NCBI GenBank assembly: GCA_900757285.1 | Contig: CAAENI010000115.1 | Location: 1-13,050, forward strand | DNA length: 13,050 bases | Direction of reading: 5' to 3' | Origin: an uncultured Collinsella sp. | GTDB lineage: Bacteria; Actinomycetota; Coriobacteriia; Coriobacteriales; Coriobacteriaceae | Part shown: positions 6,568-12,417 of the stretch, piece by piece | How the letters are laid out: the number at the start of each line of letters is the position of its first letter | Numbering within the stretch: position 1 is the stretch's first letter | Translations under genes and position numbers: made by a program | The notes under the pieces: model-generated | What the model saw: only the letters and a program-made list of their open reading frames with translations | Told to the model about the DNA's origin: nothing | The model's database searches: none

Positions 6568-8784
6568 TTACTTGTCGGTGCCCAGCTTGTGCGGCTTGAG
6601 AGCGAGCGCATTGACGAGCGCGTCGGTGGCAGACTTGACGGCCGCCGGCTGCGGATCGTTGACGTGATCCTCGGGATGCACGGGCAGGTCCTTCTTGACT
6701 GCATCGTGGATCAAGTTGAGGTACTCAGTCACGCCAGTGGTCGACAGGTGCGTGCCATCGCCATCGAACAGGTCGTTGCGATTGGCGCTGTATCCGTACC
6801 AGTCGATAACGCGCACGTTCTTGTAGCGCGTAGCAGCGTTGGCGATGGCCTGGTTGGTAGAGCCAACCCACGGCTGCGGGCTGCGCGTGTTCACAAACAC
6901 CACAATACGCTTATCTCCTGCATCGGTCATGATGGCGTCGATCTGGTCGTCGGTTACCAAGCCGTTGGTGCCCAGTGCAAAGACCACGATCTTGCCGGCA
7001 AGGTTCTGTTGGAGATAACCCTCAAATGTCGCGCGGCCCGCATCGAACTGGCGGCCCTTTTCGGCATCGATATGGCTGTGCGGGAACACGCCGTCAAAGG
7101 AATCAACGGCGCGCAGCGACACGGAGTCACCGATCATCAGCAGGTCGTAGGAGCCATCGGGGAAGCCGTCGTTGTCCTTGTCGGTGTCGTCGGCCGCCTG
7201 TTGGTCTGTGGGCGCGGTGTTTTTGGCTTCCTTGTTGAGGACTTCGGCGCCCTCACCGCTCAGTGCGGAGGTCTCCGGCACAAAGATCAGGCCGCCCAGC
7301 GCGATAACAAGCACGATCCCGCAAGTGGCGCACACGGGAATATGCGCGCGCGCCCAGTTGGCGGGCGTGGTGGTGCCGTCGCGGAACTCGGATACGGTGC
7401 GCCCAAAGGCGCCCTTTCTAAACGGCGTCTCGATAAAGCGATATGAACATTCGGCTACGGCGACCATCAACAACACCTGCAAAATGTACTGCCACCATGG
7501 CGTATCGTTGATGTTGGCGACCGGGTTCATGAGCAACAGTAGCGGATAGTGCCACAGGTAGATGCTGTACGAGCGCTTGCCAACCCACACGAGCGGCTCG
7601 GCGGACAGTGCGCGGGCAACCATTCCCTGGGGCTGCACGCAGGCCGCGATGACCATGAGCGTGAGGATGGAGCATAGCAGCGTGCCGCCGCGATACTGGA
7701 ACGCGGTGTAGCCGTTGGTGAGCGCGACCATGGCGGCAAGGCCAACCAGACCCACGACGCCCAACACATCGATGGATGCGGGCGAGGACCAAAAGCGCAC
7801 GAGGGCGCTCGGCTGTGCCGGGACGGTCTCGGCTGCGTTGTCGGCCTTCACGCTAGGCTTGCCCTCGGCGTTCTTGCCGTGCTTGGCGGCGCCAGCCAGG
7901 CGATTGAGCCCCAAACGATGAGCGAGACACACCGGCGCCAGGTCGCGATCGGGGATAAAGGCCATCCAGGCGCCCAGCAGCAGCGAGAAGACGCGGGTGT
8001 CGGTGCCGTAGTACACGCGGCTGGGGTCGGCGGCAGGGTTGTAGAGCACCATCATGGCAAGGGCGGATACCGCTGCGAGTCCCAGGACCACACGGCGCGT
8101 GTTGGGTTTGCTCACATGCATGGACACCATGGCAAACAGCAGCGGTGGCCAAACCAGGTAGAACTGTTCCTCGATGGCGAGCGACCAAAAGTGCGTAAGC
8201 GGCGAGGGGTCGCCCAGGGCGTTGAAGTACGAGACGTCCTGCATAATCTGCCACCAGTTGTTAAAGAACAGCAGCGACGGCAGGATGTCGGGACGCATCT
8301 TGGTGAGCATCACGTGGTTAAAGATGGTGCACAGCGCGCAGGTCACGAACACTACCGTTACCACGGCGGGGACCAGGCGACGGATGCGGCGAATCCAGAA
8401 GCTCTTAAGGTCGATGCGACCGGTCTTAGCGACTTCGTTGAGCAGCAAGCGCGTGATCAGATAGCCCGAAAGCACAAAGAAGATCGTGACGCCAAGCAGG
8501 CCGCCCTGAGCCCACGTGAGGTTGAGGTGATAGAGCACCACCGCGACGACGGCAAGCGTGCGCAGGCCGTCGAGCGCAGGGATGTAGCGGGACTTGGGGC
8601 GAGCAGGCGTCTGCTCCGCGGCGGGAGTGTTGGCGCGGCCCGCGTTGTTGGCAGAAGCGCGATGGGGGCTCGCGGTGCGTCGCGGCTCGTTGGCACGGCG
8701 TTCGCCCTTCACGCGTTCGTGCGGCGCCGGCTCGTTGCCCGTGCGGCGTCGACCGCGCGAGCCCGATTGCGAGAATTGTTCCAT
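6568..8784 (-). CDS. Acyltransferase-3 / SGNH fusion, OafA-like O-acetyltransferase (right copy)
   Basis: Right-arm duplicate of 4267-6483 with an identical 738-residue product, in tail-to-tail convergence with it; the stop codons are separated by 84 bp containing the axis hairpin. The domain order is basic N-terminal tail, multi-pass acyltransferase-3 domain, one last membrane segment near 484-502, acidic linker, then SGNH domain. Because a membrane segment precedes it, the SGNH domain is expected outside the cell, as in OafA-like enzymes where the membrane domain passes acetyl groups across and the SGNH domain attaches them to sugar. The gene has its own promoter region shared divergently with rbsK and no functional link to nucleoside breakdown is evident. 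If the window were real DNA, transcripts of the two copies would be fully complementary. Confidence 0.92.
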   Translation of the reverse strand: MEQFSQSGSRGRRRTGNEPAPHERVKGERRANEPRRTASPHRASANNAGRANTPAAEQTPARPKSRYIPALDGLRTLAVVAVVLYHLNLTWAQGGLLGVTIFFVLSGYLITRLLLNEVAKTGRIDLKSFWIRRIRRLVPAVVTVVFVTCALCTIFNHVMLTKMRPDILPSLLFFNNWWQIMQDVSYFNALGDPSPLTHFWSLAIEEQFYLVWPPLLFAMVSMHVSKPNTRRVVLGLAAVSALAMMVLYNPAADPSRVYYGTDTRVFSLLLGAWMAFIPDRDLAPVCLAHRLGLNRLAGAAKHGKNAEGKPSVKADNAAETVPAQPSALVRFWSSPASIDVLGVVGLVGLAAMVALTNGYTAFQYRGGTLLCSILTLMVIAACVQPQGMVARALSAEPLVWVGKRSYSIYLWHYPLLLLMNPVANINDTPWWQYILQVLLMVAVAECSYRFIETPFRKGAFGRTVSEFRDGTTTPANWARAHIPVCATCGIVLVIALGGLIFVPETSALSGEGAEVLNKEAKNTAPTDQQAADDTDKDNDGFPDGSYDLLMIGDSVSLRAVDSFDGVFPHSHIDAEKGRQFDAGRATFEGYLQQNLAGKIVVFALGTNGLVTDDQIDAIMTDAGDKRIVVFVNTRSPQPWVGSTNQAIANAATRYKNVRVIDWYGYSANRNDLFDGDGTHLSTTGVTEYLNLIHDAVKKDLPVHPEDHVNDPQPAAVKSATDALVNALALKPHKLGTDK

Positions 8785-8823
8785 AAAACATCATCCAATG
8801 ACGAGAATAATCAGCACGTATTC

Positions 8824-8829
8824 ATTGTA
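8824..8829 (-). promoter_or_regulatory. Possible -10 box of acyltransferase gene (right copy)
   Basis: TACAAT on the minus strand, mirror of 4222-4227. It has no clear -35 partner, so the call is tentative. Confidence 0.25.
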
Positions 8830-8877
8830 GCTGCCTGCCCCTGTGAATGCTTGCTGCTGGCGTAAGCTCAAGCGCGC

Positions 8878-8907
8878 GTCCACATCAAAGTGGACTAAAG
8901 TTATAGG
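8878..8907. promoter_or_regulatory. Operator-like repeat and -10-like box upstream of rbsK (right copy)
   Basis: GTCCAC-ATCAAA-GTGGAC (8878-8895) is a perfect inverted repeat followed by TATAGG (8902-8907) on the + strand, 65-70 bases ahead of the ribokinase start. The repeat does not share the TAAACA core seen before lacI and the isomerase gene, so it may belong to a different regulator. The sequence symmetry is seen; its function is inferred. Confidence 0.35.
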
Positions 8908-8960
8908 GGGTGCGAGAGTGCACAATCGTTGGTCGACGGTGGGCGCAAAGCCTGAAGACG

Positions 8961-8966
8961 AGGAGG
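8961..8966 (+). promoter_or_regulatory. Ribosome binding site fixing rbsK start (right copy)
   Basis: Perfect AGGAGG, five bases before the ATG at 8972. It supports a 331-residue protein rather than the 374-residue form from an ATG at 8843, whose extra 43 residues read through the promoter region. Confidence 0.8.
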
Positions 8967-8971
8967 TTTCC

Positions 8972-9967
8972 ATGGCGGATCACAGCATCGTTGCGGTGTT
9001 CGGCAGCATGAACATGGACCTTTCGGTGGCGTGCGAGCGCATGCCGCGTGCGGGCGAGACAGTCGGTGGCAGCGGTTTTATCACCAACGCCGGTGGCAAG
9101 GGCGCTAACCAGGCCGTCGCTGCTGCGCGCATGGGTGCGCGCACGTGCATGATTGGCGCTGTTGGGCGCGATACCTTTGGCGATGCGCTTGTGGCAGGGC
9201 TCCAGGATGCCGGCGTGGGCGTTGAGTTTGTGGCGCGTCGCGATGACGTGGAGACCGGTACCGCGACTATCATTCGCTGCGAGAGCGACAACCGCATCGT
9301 GCTGTCGCCGGGCGCCAACCATGCGCTTGCGGGCGAGGACGTTGCCCGCGCACTGAGGCGCTTGGTGGCCGACGAGCTCGACGGCGATGCCAGCGAGTTT
9401 GCCCCGGCTGCCGGAAGCGTCTTTATTGCCCAGGGCGAATGTGACCTTGCAGCAACGGCCGCGGCGCTTTCTTGCGCTCACGAGCTGGGGTTCTATACGA
9501 TCTTTAACCCGGCGCCCGCCTGCGACCTGCCGGCAGGAGCGTGGCCTGCGGTCGACCTGGTCTGCCCCAACGAGACCGAGTGCCAGATGCTGACGGGCAT
9601 TCTGCCCACAGATGATGCGAGTTGCGTCGCCGCGCTCAATGCGCTGCTCGACAAGGGCGCCGGCGCCGCGGTCATCACGCTGGGCGGCGCCGGCTCGGTT
9701 ACGCTCGGCGATGGCGGTGAGCCGCTGCGCATGCCGGCGCTTTCGAGCGCGGTGGTCGATACGACGGCCGCGGGCGATACGTTTATTGGTGCGTTGGCGG
9801 CAGCTCGTCTGGAGGGCCTGCCGCTCTTTGAGTGCATGGCCGCGGGTGCTCGCGCCTCGGCGGTGACGGTATCGCGCCTGGGCGCTCAGCAATCAATTCC
9901 CACGCGTGCGGAAGTCGAGCACAAGTTTGGTTTAGACGGTTTGGATGTAGACGGAGAAGCGGAGTAG
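8972..9967 (+). CDS. rbsK: Ribokinase, PfkB family (right copy)
   Basis: ATP-dependent sugar kinase of the cytoplasm, expected to convert D-ribose to D-ribose 5-phosphate for entry to the pentose phosphate pathway or nucleotide synthesis. The 331-residue protein begins with a ribokinase-type strand, VFGSMNMD, and has the substrate-site GGKGANQ at 41-47, NPAPA at 179-183, CPNETE at 198-203, and the ATP/anion-hole motif DTTAAGDTF at 263-271 with catalytic Asp269. It is slightly longer than the usual 300-310 residues, partly from an acidic insertion around 133-146 and a short acidic C-terminal tail. It is the first gene of a probable two-gene operon with the nucleoside hydrolase, whose Shine-Dalgarno overlaps the end of this gene. 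Another sugar or nucleoside kinase of the PfkB family is possible, but the motifs and partner favour ribose. Confidence 0.92.
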   Translation: MADHSIVAVFGSMNMDLSVACERMPRAGETVGGSGFITNAGGKGANQAVAAARMGARTCMIGAVGRDTFGDALVAGLQDAGVGVEFVARRDDVETGTATIIRCESDNRIVLSPGANHALAGEDVARALRRLVADELDGDASEFAPAAGSVFIAQGECDLAATAAALSCAHELGFYTIFNPAPACDLPAGAWPAVDLVCPNETECQMLTGILPTDDASCVAALNALLDKGAGAAVITLGGAGSVTLGDGGEPLRMPALSSAVVDTTAAGDTFIGALAAARLEGLPLFECMAAGARASAVTVSRLGAQQSIPTRAEVEHKFGLDGLDVDGEAE

Positions 9968-9971
9968 AACA

Positions 9972-10946
9972 ATGGCAACCAAGAAGCTGATCCTTGATCT
10001 GGATATGGGTGTGGATGATGCGATGGCGCTCGCCTATGCCATCGCGAGCCCCGAGGTGGAGCTCGTCGGCATCACCACGTGCTTTGGCAACGTGCGCGTC
10101 GAGCAGTCGGCGCACAACTGCTTGGCGGTGCTCGACCTGTTGGGTCGTCCCGAGGTGCCGGTGTACCTGGGCGCCGATCGTCCCGTGAAAGCGACCGAAC
10201 CCTACACGCCGCCGGCGTCCACCACGCTTATCCACGGCAAGAACGGCATTGGCGGCGCAAGCGTGCCCGCCTCGCCGTACGAGCCGGTGGGCGCGACGTC
10301 GGTCGATGGCAATGCGGCGGTCGATTACCTGATTGATGCCGCGCGTACCTATGGTCCCGATCTGGCCTACGTTGCGACCGGCCCGCTCACCAATCTGGCG
10401 CTTGCCCTGGAGCGCGATGCGGCGGCGATGATGTCCATCGGCCGCGTGGTCGTGATGGGCGGTGCGCTTACCGTGCCCGGCAACGTGAGCGCGGGCGCCG
10501 AGGCCAACATGGCGGGCGACCCCGAGGCTGCCGACGCCGTGTTGCGCTCGGGCCGCAAGCTCACCATGGTGGGCTTGGATGTGACGCACCGCGTGGTGCT
10601 CACGCGCCGCGACGTTGCCGGCTGGACGGGCTCGGGCACTATGGCTGGCTGCGCGTTTGCGAGCATGGTCGAGCACTATATCGGTTCGTACGAAATGAAC
10701 GCGCCCTACCTGGGCGGCTGCGCGCTGCACGATCCGCTGGCGGTTGCCGTGGCGATTGATCCCACGCTCGTGGGTGCGCTCGGCTGTAACCTGCGTGTCG
10801 ACCTGCTGGGCGAGTATCGCGGCCGCACCATCTGCGACGAGCACCGTCTGTCCGATCCAGATAAGAGCGCGCTCGTGGCGCTCACCGTGGACGCCCCACG
10901 TTTCCTCGCGGAGTTTAAGGCACGCATGGCTCGCATCCTTGGCTAA
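9972..10946 (+). CDS. Inosine-uridine-type nucleoside hydrolase (right copy)
   Basis: A 324-residue enzyme of the calcium-dependent nucleoside N-ribohydrolase family, which cleaves ribonucleosides to free base and ribose. The N-terminal metal cluster reads DLDMGVDD (9-16); D11 and D16 correspond to D10 and D15 of the well-studied Crithidia enzyme, while the usual Pro is Met12. TGPLTN lies at 136-141, MGG at 162-164, the ribose-contact residues N171, E177 and N179 keep the canonical 6 and 2 spacing, and H253-D254 matches the catalytic HD pair. The active site therefore looks complete. The ATG follows the rbsK stop by four bases, and its GGAG signal (9961-9964) lies inside the end of rbsK, so translation is probably coupled. 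No signal peptide is present, so it acts in the cytoplasm. Preference among purine and pyrimidine nucleosides is not decidable here. Confidence 0.93.
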   Translation: MATKKLILDLDMGVDDAMALAYAIASPEVELVGITTCFGNVRVEQSAHNCLAVLDLLGRPEVPVYLGADRPVKATEPYTPPASTTLIHGKNGIGGASVPASPYEPVGATSVDGNAAVDYLIDAARTYGPDLAYVATGPLTNLALALERDAAAMMSIGRVVVMGGALTVPGNVSAGAEANMAGDPEAADAVLRSGRKLTMVGLDVTHRVVLTRRDVAGWTGSGTMAGCAFASMVEHYIGSYEMNAPYLGGCALHDPLAVAVAIDPTLVGALGCNLRVDLLGEYRGRTICDEHRLSDPDKSALVALTVDAPRFLAEFKARMARILG

Positions 10947-11020
10947 ACGGTTTCTGTGCCCCGTTCCAGATTAGCTACCGAGTAAATACGCCCGTTGGGG
11001 GAATAGTCGCGTCGCTTCGC

Positions 11021-11066
11021 TTGACAACAGGCTAAACTAGCTATTAAACATTTACTATTCTGTTTA
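11021..11066 (+). promoter_or_regulatory. Promoter and operator-like repeat of LacI-family gene (right copy)
   Basis: A perfect TTGACA -35 box (11021-11026) lies in the 203-bp gap after the nucleoside hydrolase. The -10 box is ambiguous: TATTAA at 11042-11047 has a short 15-base spacer and TTAAAC at 11044-11049 has 17. TAAACA-N10-TGTTTA (11045-11066) is a perfect inverted repeat covering the -10 and start-site region, a standard place for autorepression. No terminator hairpin with a T run is visible between the hydrolase and this promoter, so read-through from the rbsK operon is possible. Confidence 0.45.
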
Positions 11067-11068
11067 GA
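11051..11068 (-). promoter_or_regulatory. Shared motif copy in lacI-type promoter region (right copy)
   Basis: The minus strand reads TCTAAACAGAATAGTAAA. It matches 16 of 18 bases of the + strand at 12331-12348 in the isomerase promoter region. It overlaps the TAAACA-N10-TGTTTA repeat. The mirror copy is at 1983-2000. Confidence 0.35.
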
Positions 11069-11140
11069 TTGAATTTGCGGTCGTTTAGTTGTCGAGTCAC
11101 GGGGCGGTCAGGCCACGATGCTCGACCGCGACCGTTACTA

Positions 11141-11146
11141 GGGGGA
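11141..11146 (+). promoter_or_regulatory. Ribosome binding site fixing the lacI-type start (right copy)
   Basis: GGGGGA three bases before the ATG at 11150. It supports the 336-residue start over an ATG at 11069, which would lie inside or next to the promoter and operator region. Confidence 0.6.
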
Positions 11147-11149
11147 ACA

Positions 11150-12160
11150 ATGGCCAAAGCAAGTGTTCGCGAAATCAGCCGCATCACCGGTTTTTCGCCT
11201 GCGACCGTGTCCAACGCGCTCAACCGCAAGCGCAGCGTGAGCGAGGAGACCGCCAAAGTCATCCTGGAGTGCGCGCAGTCGCTCGGCTATCAGCAGTCGA
11301 CGCAGCTCGAGAGCATCCAGTTTGTGCTCGCGCGCAAGACGGGCGCCATCCTGGACGAGAGCACCTTCCATCCCGCGGTTATTGAGGGCGTGGAGCGCCA
11401 GGCGCGTCGCCACGGCATGAGCACGAGCTTTGTCTCGCTCGACTTTAGCGACCTGGACGCCGTGCGTCCGCAGGTCGAGGGCCTGATCGCCGACCCGTCT
11501 GCCGCCATCGTGCTGATGGGTACCGAGCTGGGTGAGGAAGATTACGCCCTGTTCGCCAACGCTGCCGCCCACCTGATCGTGCTCGACGGCTGGAGCGACC
11601 GCCAGTACTTTGATGCCGTAGTCATTGCCAATACCGATTCGGTGCTGCGCGCCGTGGACTACCTTATCGAGAAGGGTCACAGGCAAATCGGCTATCTGGC
11701 AGGCGATCTTCGTATCCGCAACTTTAAGGATCGCGAGCGCGGCTATCGCCAAGCGCTTGAGGATGCGGACCTCGAGGCCAATCCGGCATGGCACGTCACG
11801 CTGGGCACCACGCTCGAAGGTGCCTATCGCGATATGGGTGCATGGCTCGACAGCGTCTCACGCGACGACCTGCCGACGGCTTTCTTTGCCGAGAACGACG
11901 TGCTCGCCGTGGGTGCCATGCGCGCGTTCAACGAGCACGGCATTCGCGTGCCCGAGGATGTCTCGATCATCGGCTTTGACGACCTATCTCTGGGCGCTTT
12001 TTCCAACCCGCCGCTCACCACGGTGCATGTTCCCAAGCACGAGGTGGGTGAGATCGCGGTGCGCCGCCTGGTGGGCAACATCCGCAATCCCAAGAGCTAC
12101 ACCTGCAAAACGGCTGTGTCGACCTATTTTGTCGAGCGCCAGAGCGTGCGCGAAATCTAG
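11150..12160 (+). CDS. LacI-family transcriptional regulator (right copy)
   Basis: A 336-residue DNA-binding regulator of sugar or nucleoside metabolism. Residues 5-25 form the LacI helix-turn-helix (SVREISRITG, then SPATVSNALN), and RSVSEETAKVILECAQSLGY (28-47) completes the headpiece. The ligand-binding domain runs from about 55 to the end, with IGYLAGD at 180-186, RERGYRQAL at 195-203, AFFAENDVLAVGAMRA at 244-259 and VPEDVSIIGFDD at 267-278. The linker after the headpiece (QQSTQLESIQFVLARKTG, 48-65) lacks the common ARSL-type hinge helix, so its operators may not show the usual central CG. The gene lies between the rbsK-hydrolase pair and the isomerase-family operon, has its own TTGACA promoter, and ends at a strong terminator. 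Likely targets are itself and the isomerase operon, where related repeats occur. The effector is unknown; ribose, a nucleoside or the isomerase substrate are candidates. Confidence 0.93.
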   Translation: MAKASVREISRITGFSPATVSNALNRKRSVSEETAKVILECAQSLGYQQSTQLESIQFVLARKTGAILDESTFHPAVIEGVERQARRHGMSTSFVSLDFSDLDAVRPQVEGLIADPSAAIVLMGTELGEEDYALFANAAAHLIVLDGWSDRQYFDAVVIANTDSVLRAVDYLIEKGHRQIGYLAGDLRIRNFKDRERGYRQALEDADLEANPAWHVTLGTTLEGAYRDMGAWLDSVSRDDLPTAFFAENDVLAVGAMRAFNEHGIRVPEDVSIIGFDDLSLGAFSNPPLTTVHVPKHEVGEIAVRRLVGNIRNPKSYTCKTAVSTYFVERQSVREI

Positions 12161-12210
12161 GCGGAGACGGCATCGCCTGCAGCGTGCCAAAGCTCGCTAG
12201 GGCAGTAAAC

Positions 12211-12220
12211 ATAGCGCTAT
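12211..12220. repeat. Perfect 10-bp palindrome ATAGCGCTAT (right copy)
   Basis: A short perfect palindrome between the lacI stop and its terminator, immediately after an AGTAAACA motif (12204-12211). Mirror at 831-840. It might be part of a regulator site, but 10-bp palindromes also occur by chance. No role is claimed. Confidence 0.3.
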
Positions 12221-12222
12221 TC

Positions 12223-12251
12223 AAAAGAGGGTCCTTCGGGGCCCTCTTTTT
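12223..12251 (+). terminator. Intrinsic terminator of the LacI-family gene (right copy)
   Basis: AAAAGAGGGTCC pairs with GGGCCCTCTTTT over 12 bp (one G-T wobble) around the very stable C(TTCG)G tetraloop, then runs into TTTTT. It begins 62 bp after the stop codon at 12160. It insulates the isomerase promoter region from lacI transcription. Confidence 0.88.
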
Positions 12252-12262
12252 GTTTCCCTTGT

Positions 12263-12397
12263 ATGTTCAGTTTGTTTACATACCGTTTATGCTGTTTTTT
12301 CTACCGTTTACGGGTATTTCGCGGTACACTTCTAAACAAAAGAGTAAAACATTTAGTAAACAGAACAAAACGAAACATGCGTCTGTTTACTGAACAT
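12263..12397. promoter_or_regulatory. AT-rich regulatory region of isomerase gene with GTTTA-type repeats (right copy)
   Basis: About 135 bp crowded with related short motifs. ATGTTCAGT (12263-12271) and ACTGAACAT (12389-12397) are perfect 9-bp inverted copies at the two ends. Between them lie TGTTTACA (12273-12280), CCGTTTAT (12283-12290), CCGTTTAC (12304-12311), the shared lacI motif TCTAAACAAAAGAGTAAA (12331-12348), and the 10-bp inverted pair AGTAAACAGA (12355-12364) / TCTGTTTACT (12382-12391). This looks like a multi-site operator. I could not pick a convincing -35/-10 pair. The left-arm mirror is 654-788. Confidence 0.45.
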
Positions 12398-12417
12398 GTA
12401 ACTAGGGGAGGACGTAC

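Noticed and set aside
6347..6704. Open frames of 106 codons crossing the palindrome axis on both strands
   Set aside because: They overlap the ends of both acyltransferase copies in another frame, exist only because of the fold-back junction, and have low-complexity composition with no ribosome binding site.
8843..8971. Extended 374-residue ribokinase start
   Set aside because: The added 43 residues read through the promoter and operator-like repeat. A perfect AGGAGG precedes the internal ATG, which matches the family's start.
10944..10975. Possible terminator after the nucleoside hydrolase (AACGG/CCGTT)
   Set aside because: Only a 5-bp stem with no T run; not enough for an intrinsic terminator.
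11101..11140. Possible riboswitch or leader structure before lacI (CGGTC and GACCG can pair)
   Set aside because: A 5-bp stem with a 14-base loop is too weak and matches no riboswitch class that I recognise.
11069..11149. Extended 363-residue LacI-family start
   Set aside because: It begins beside the operator-like repeat and adds 27 residues not seen in LacI headpieces. The internal ATG has a ribosome binding site and the usual family beginning.
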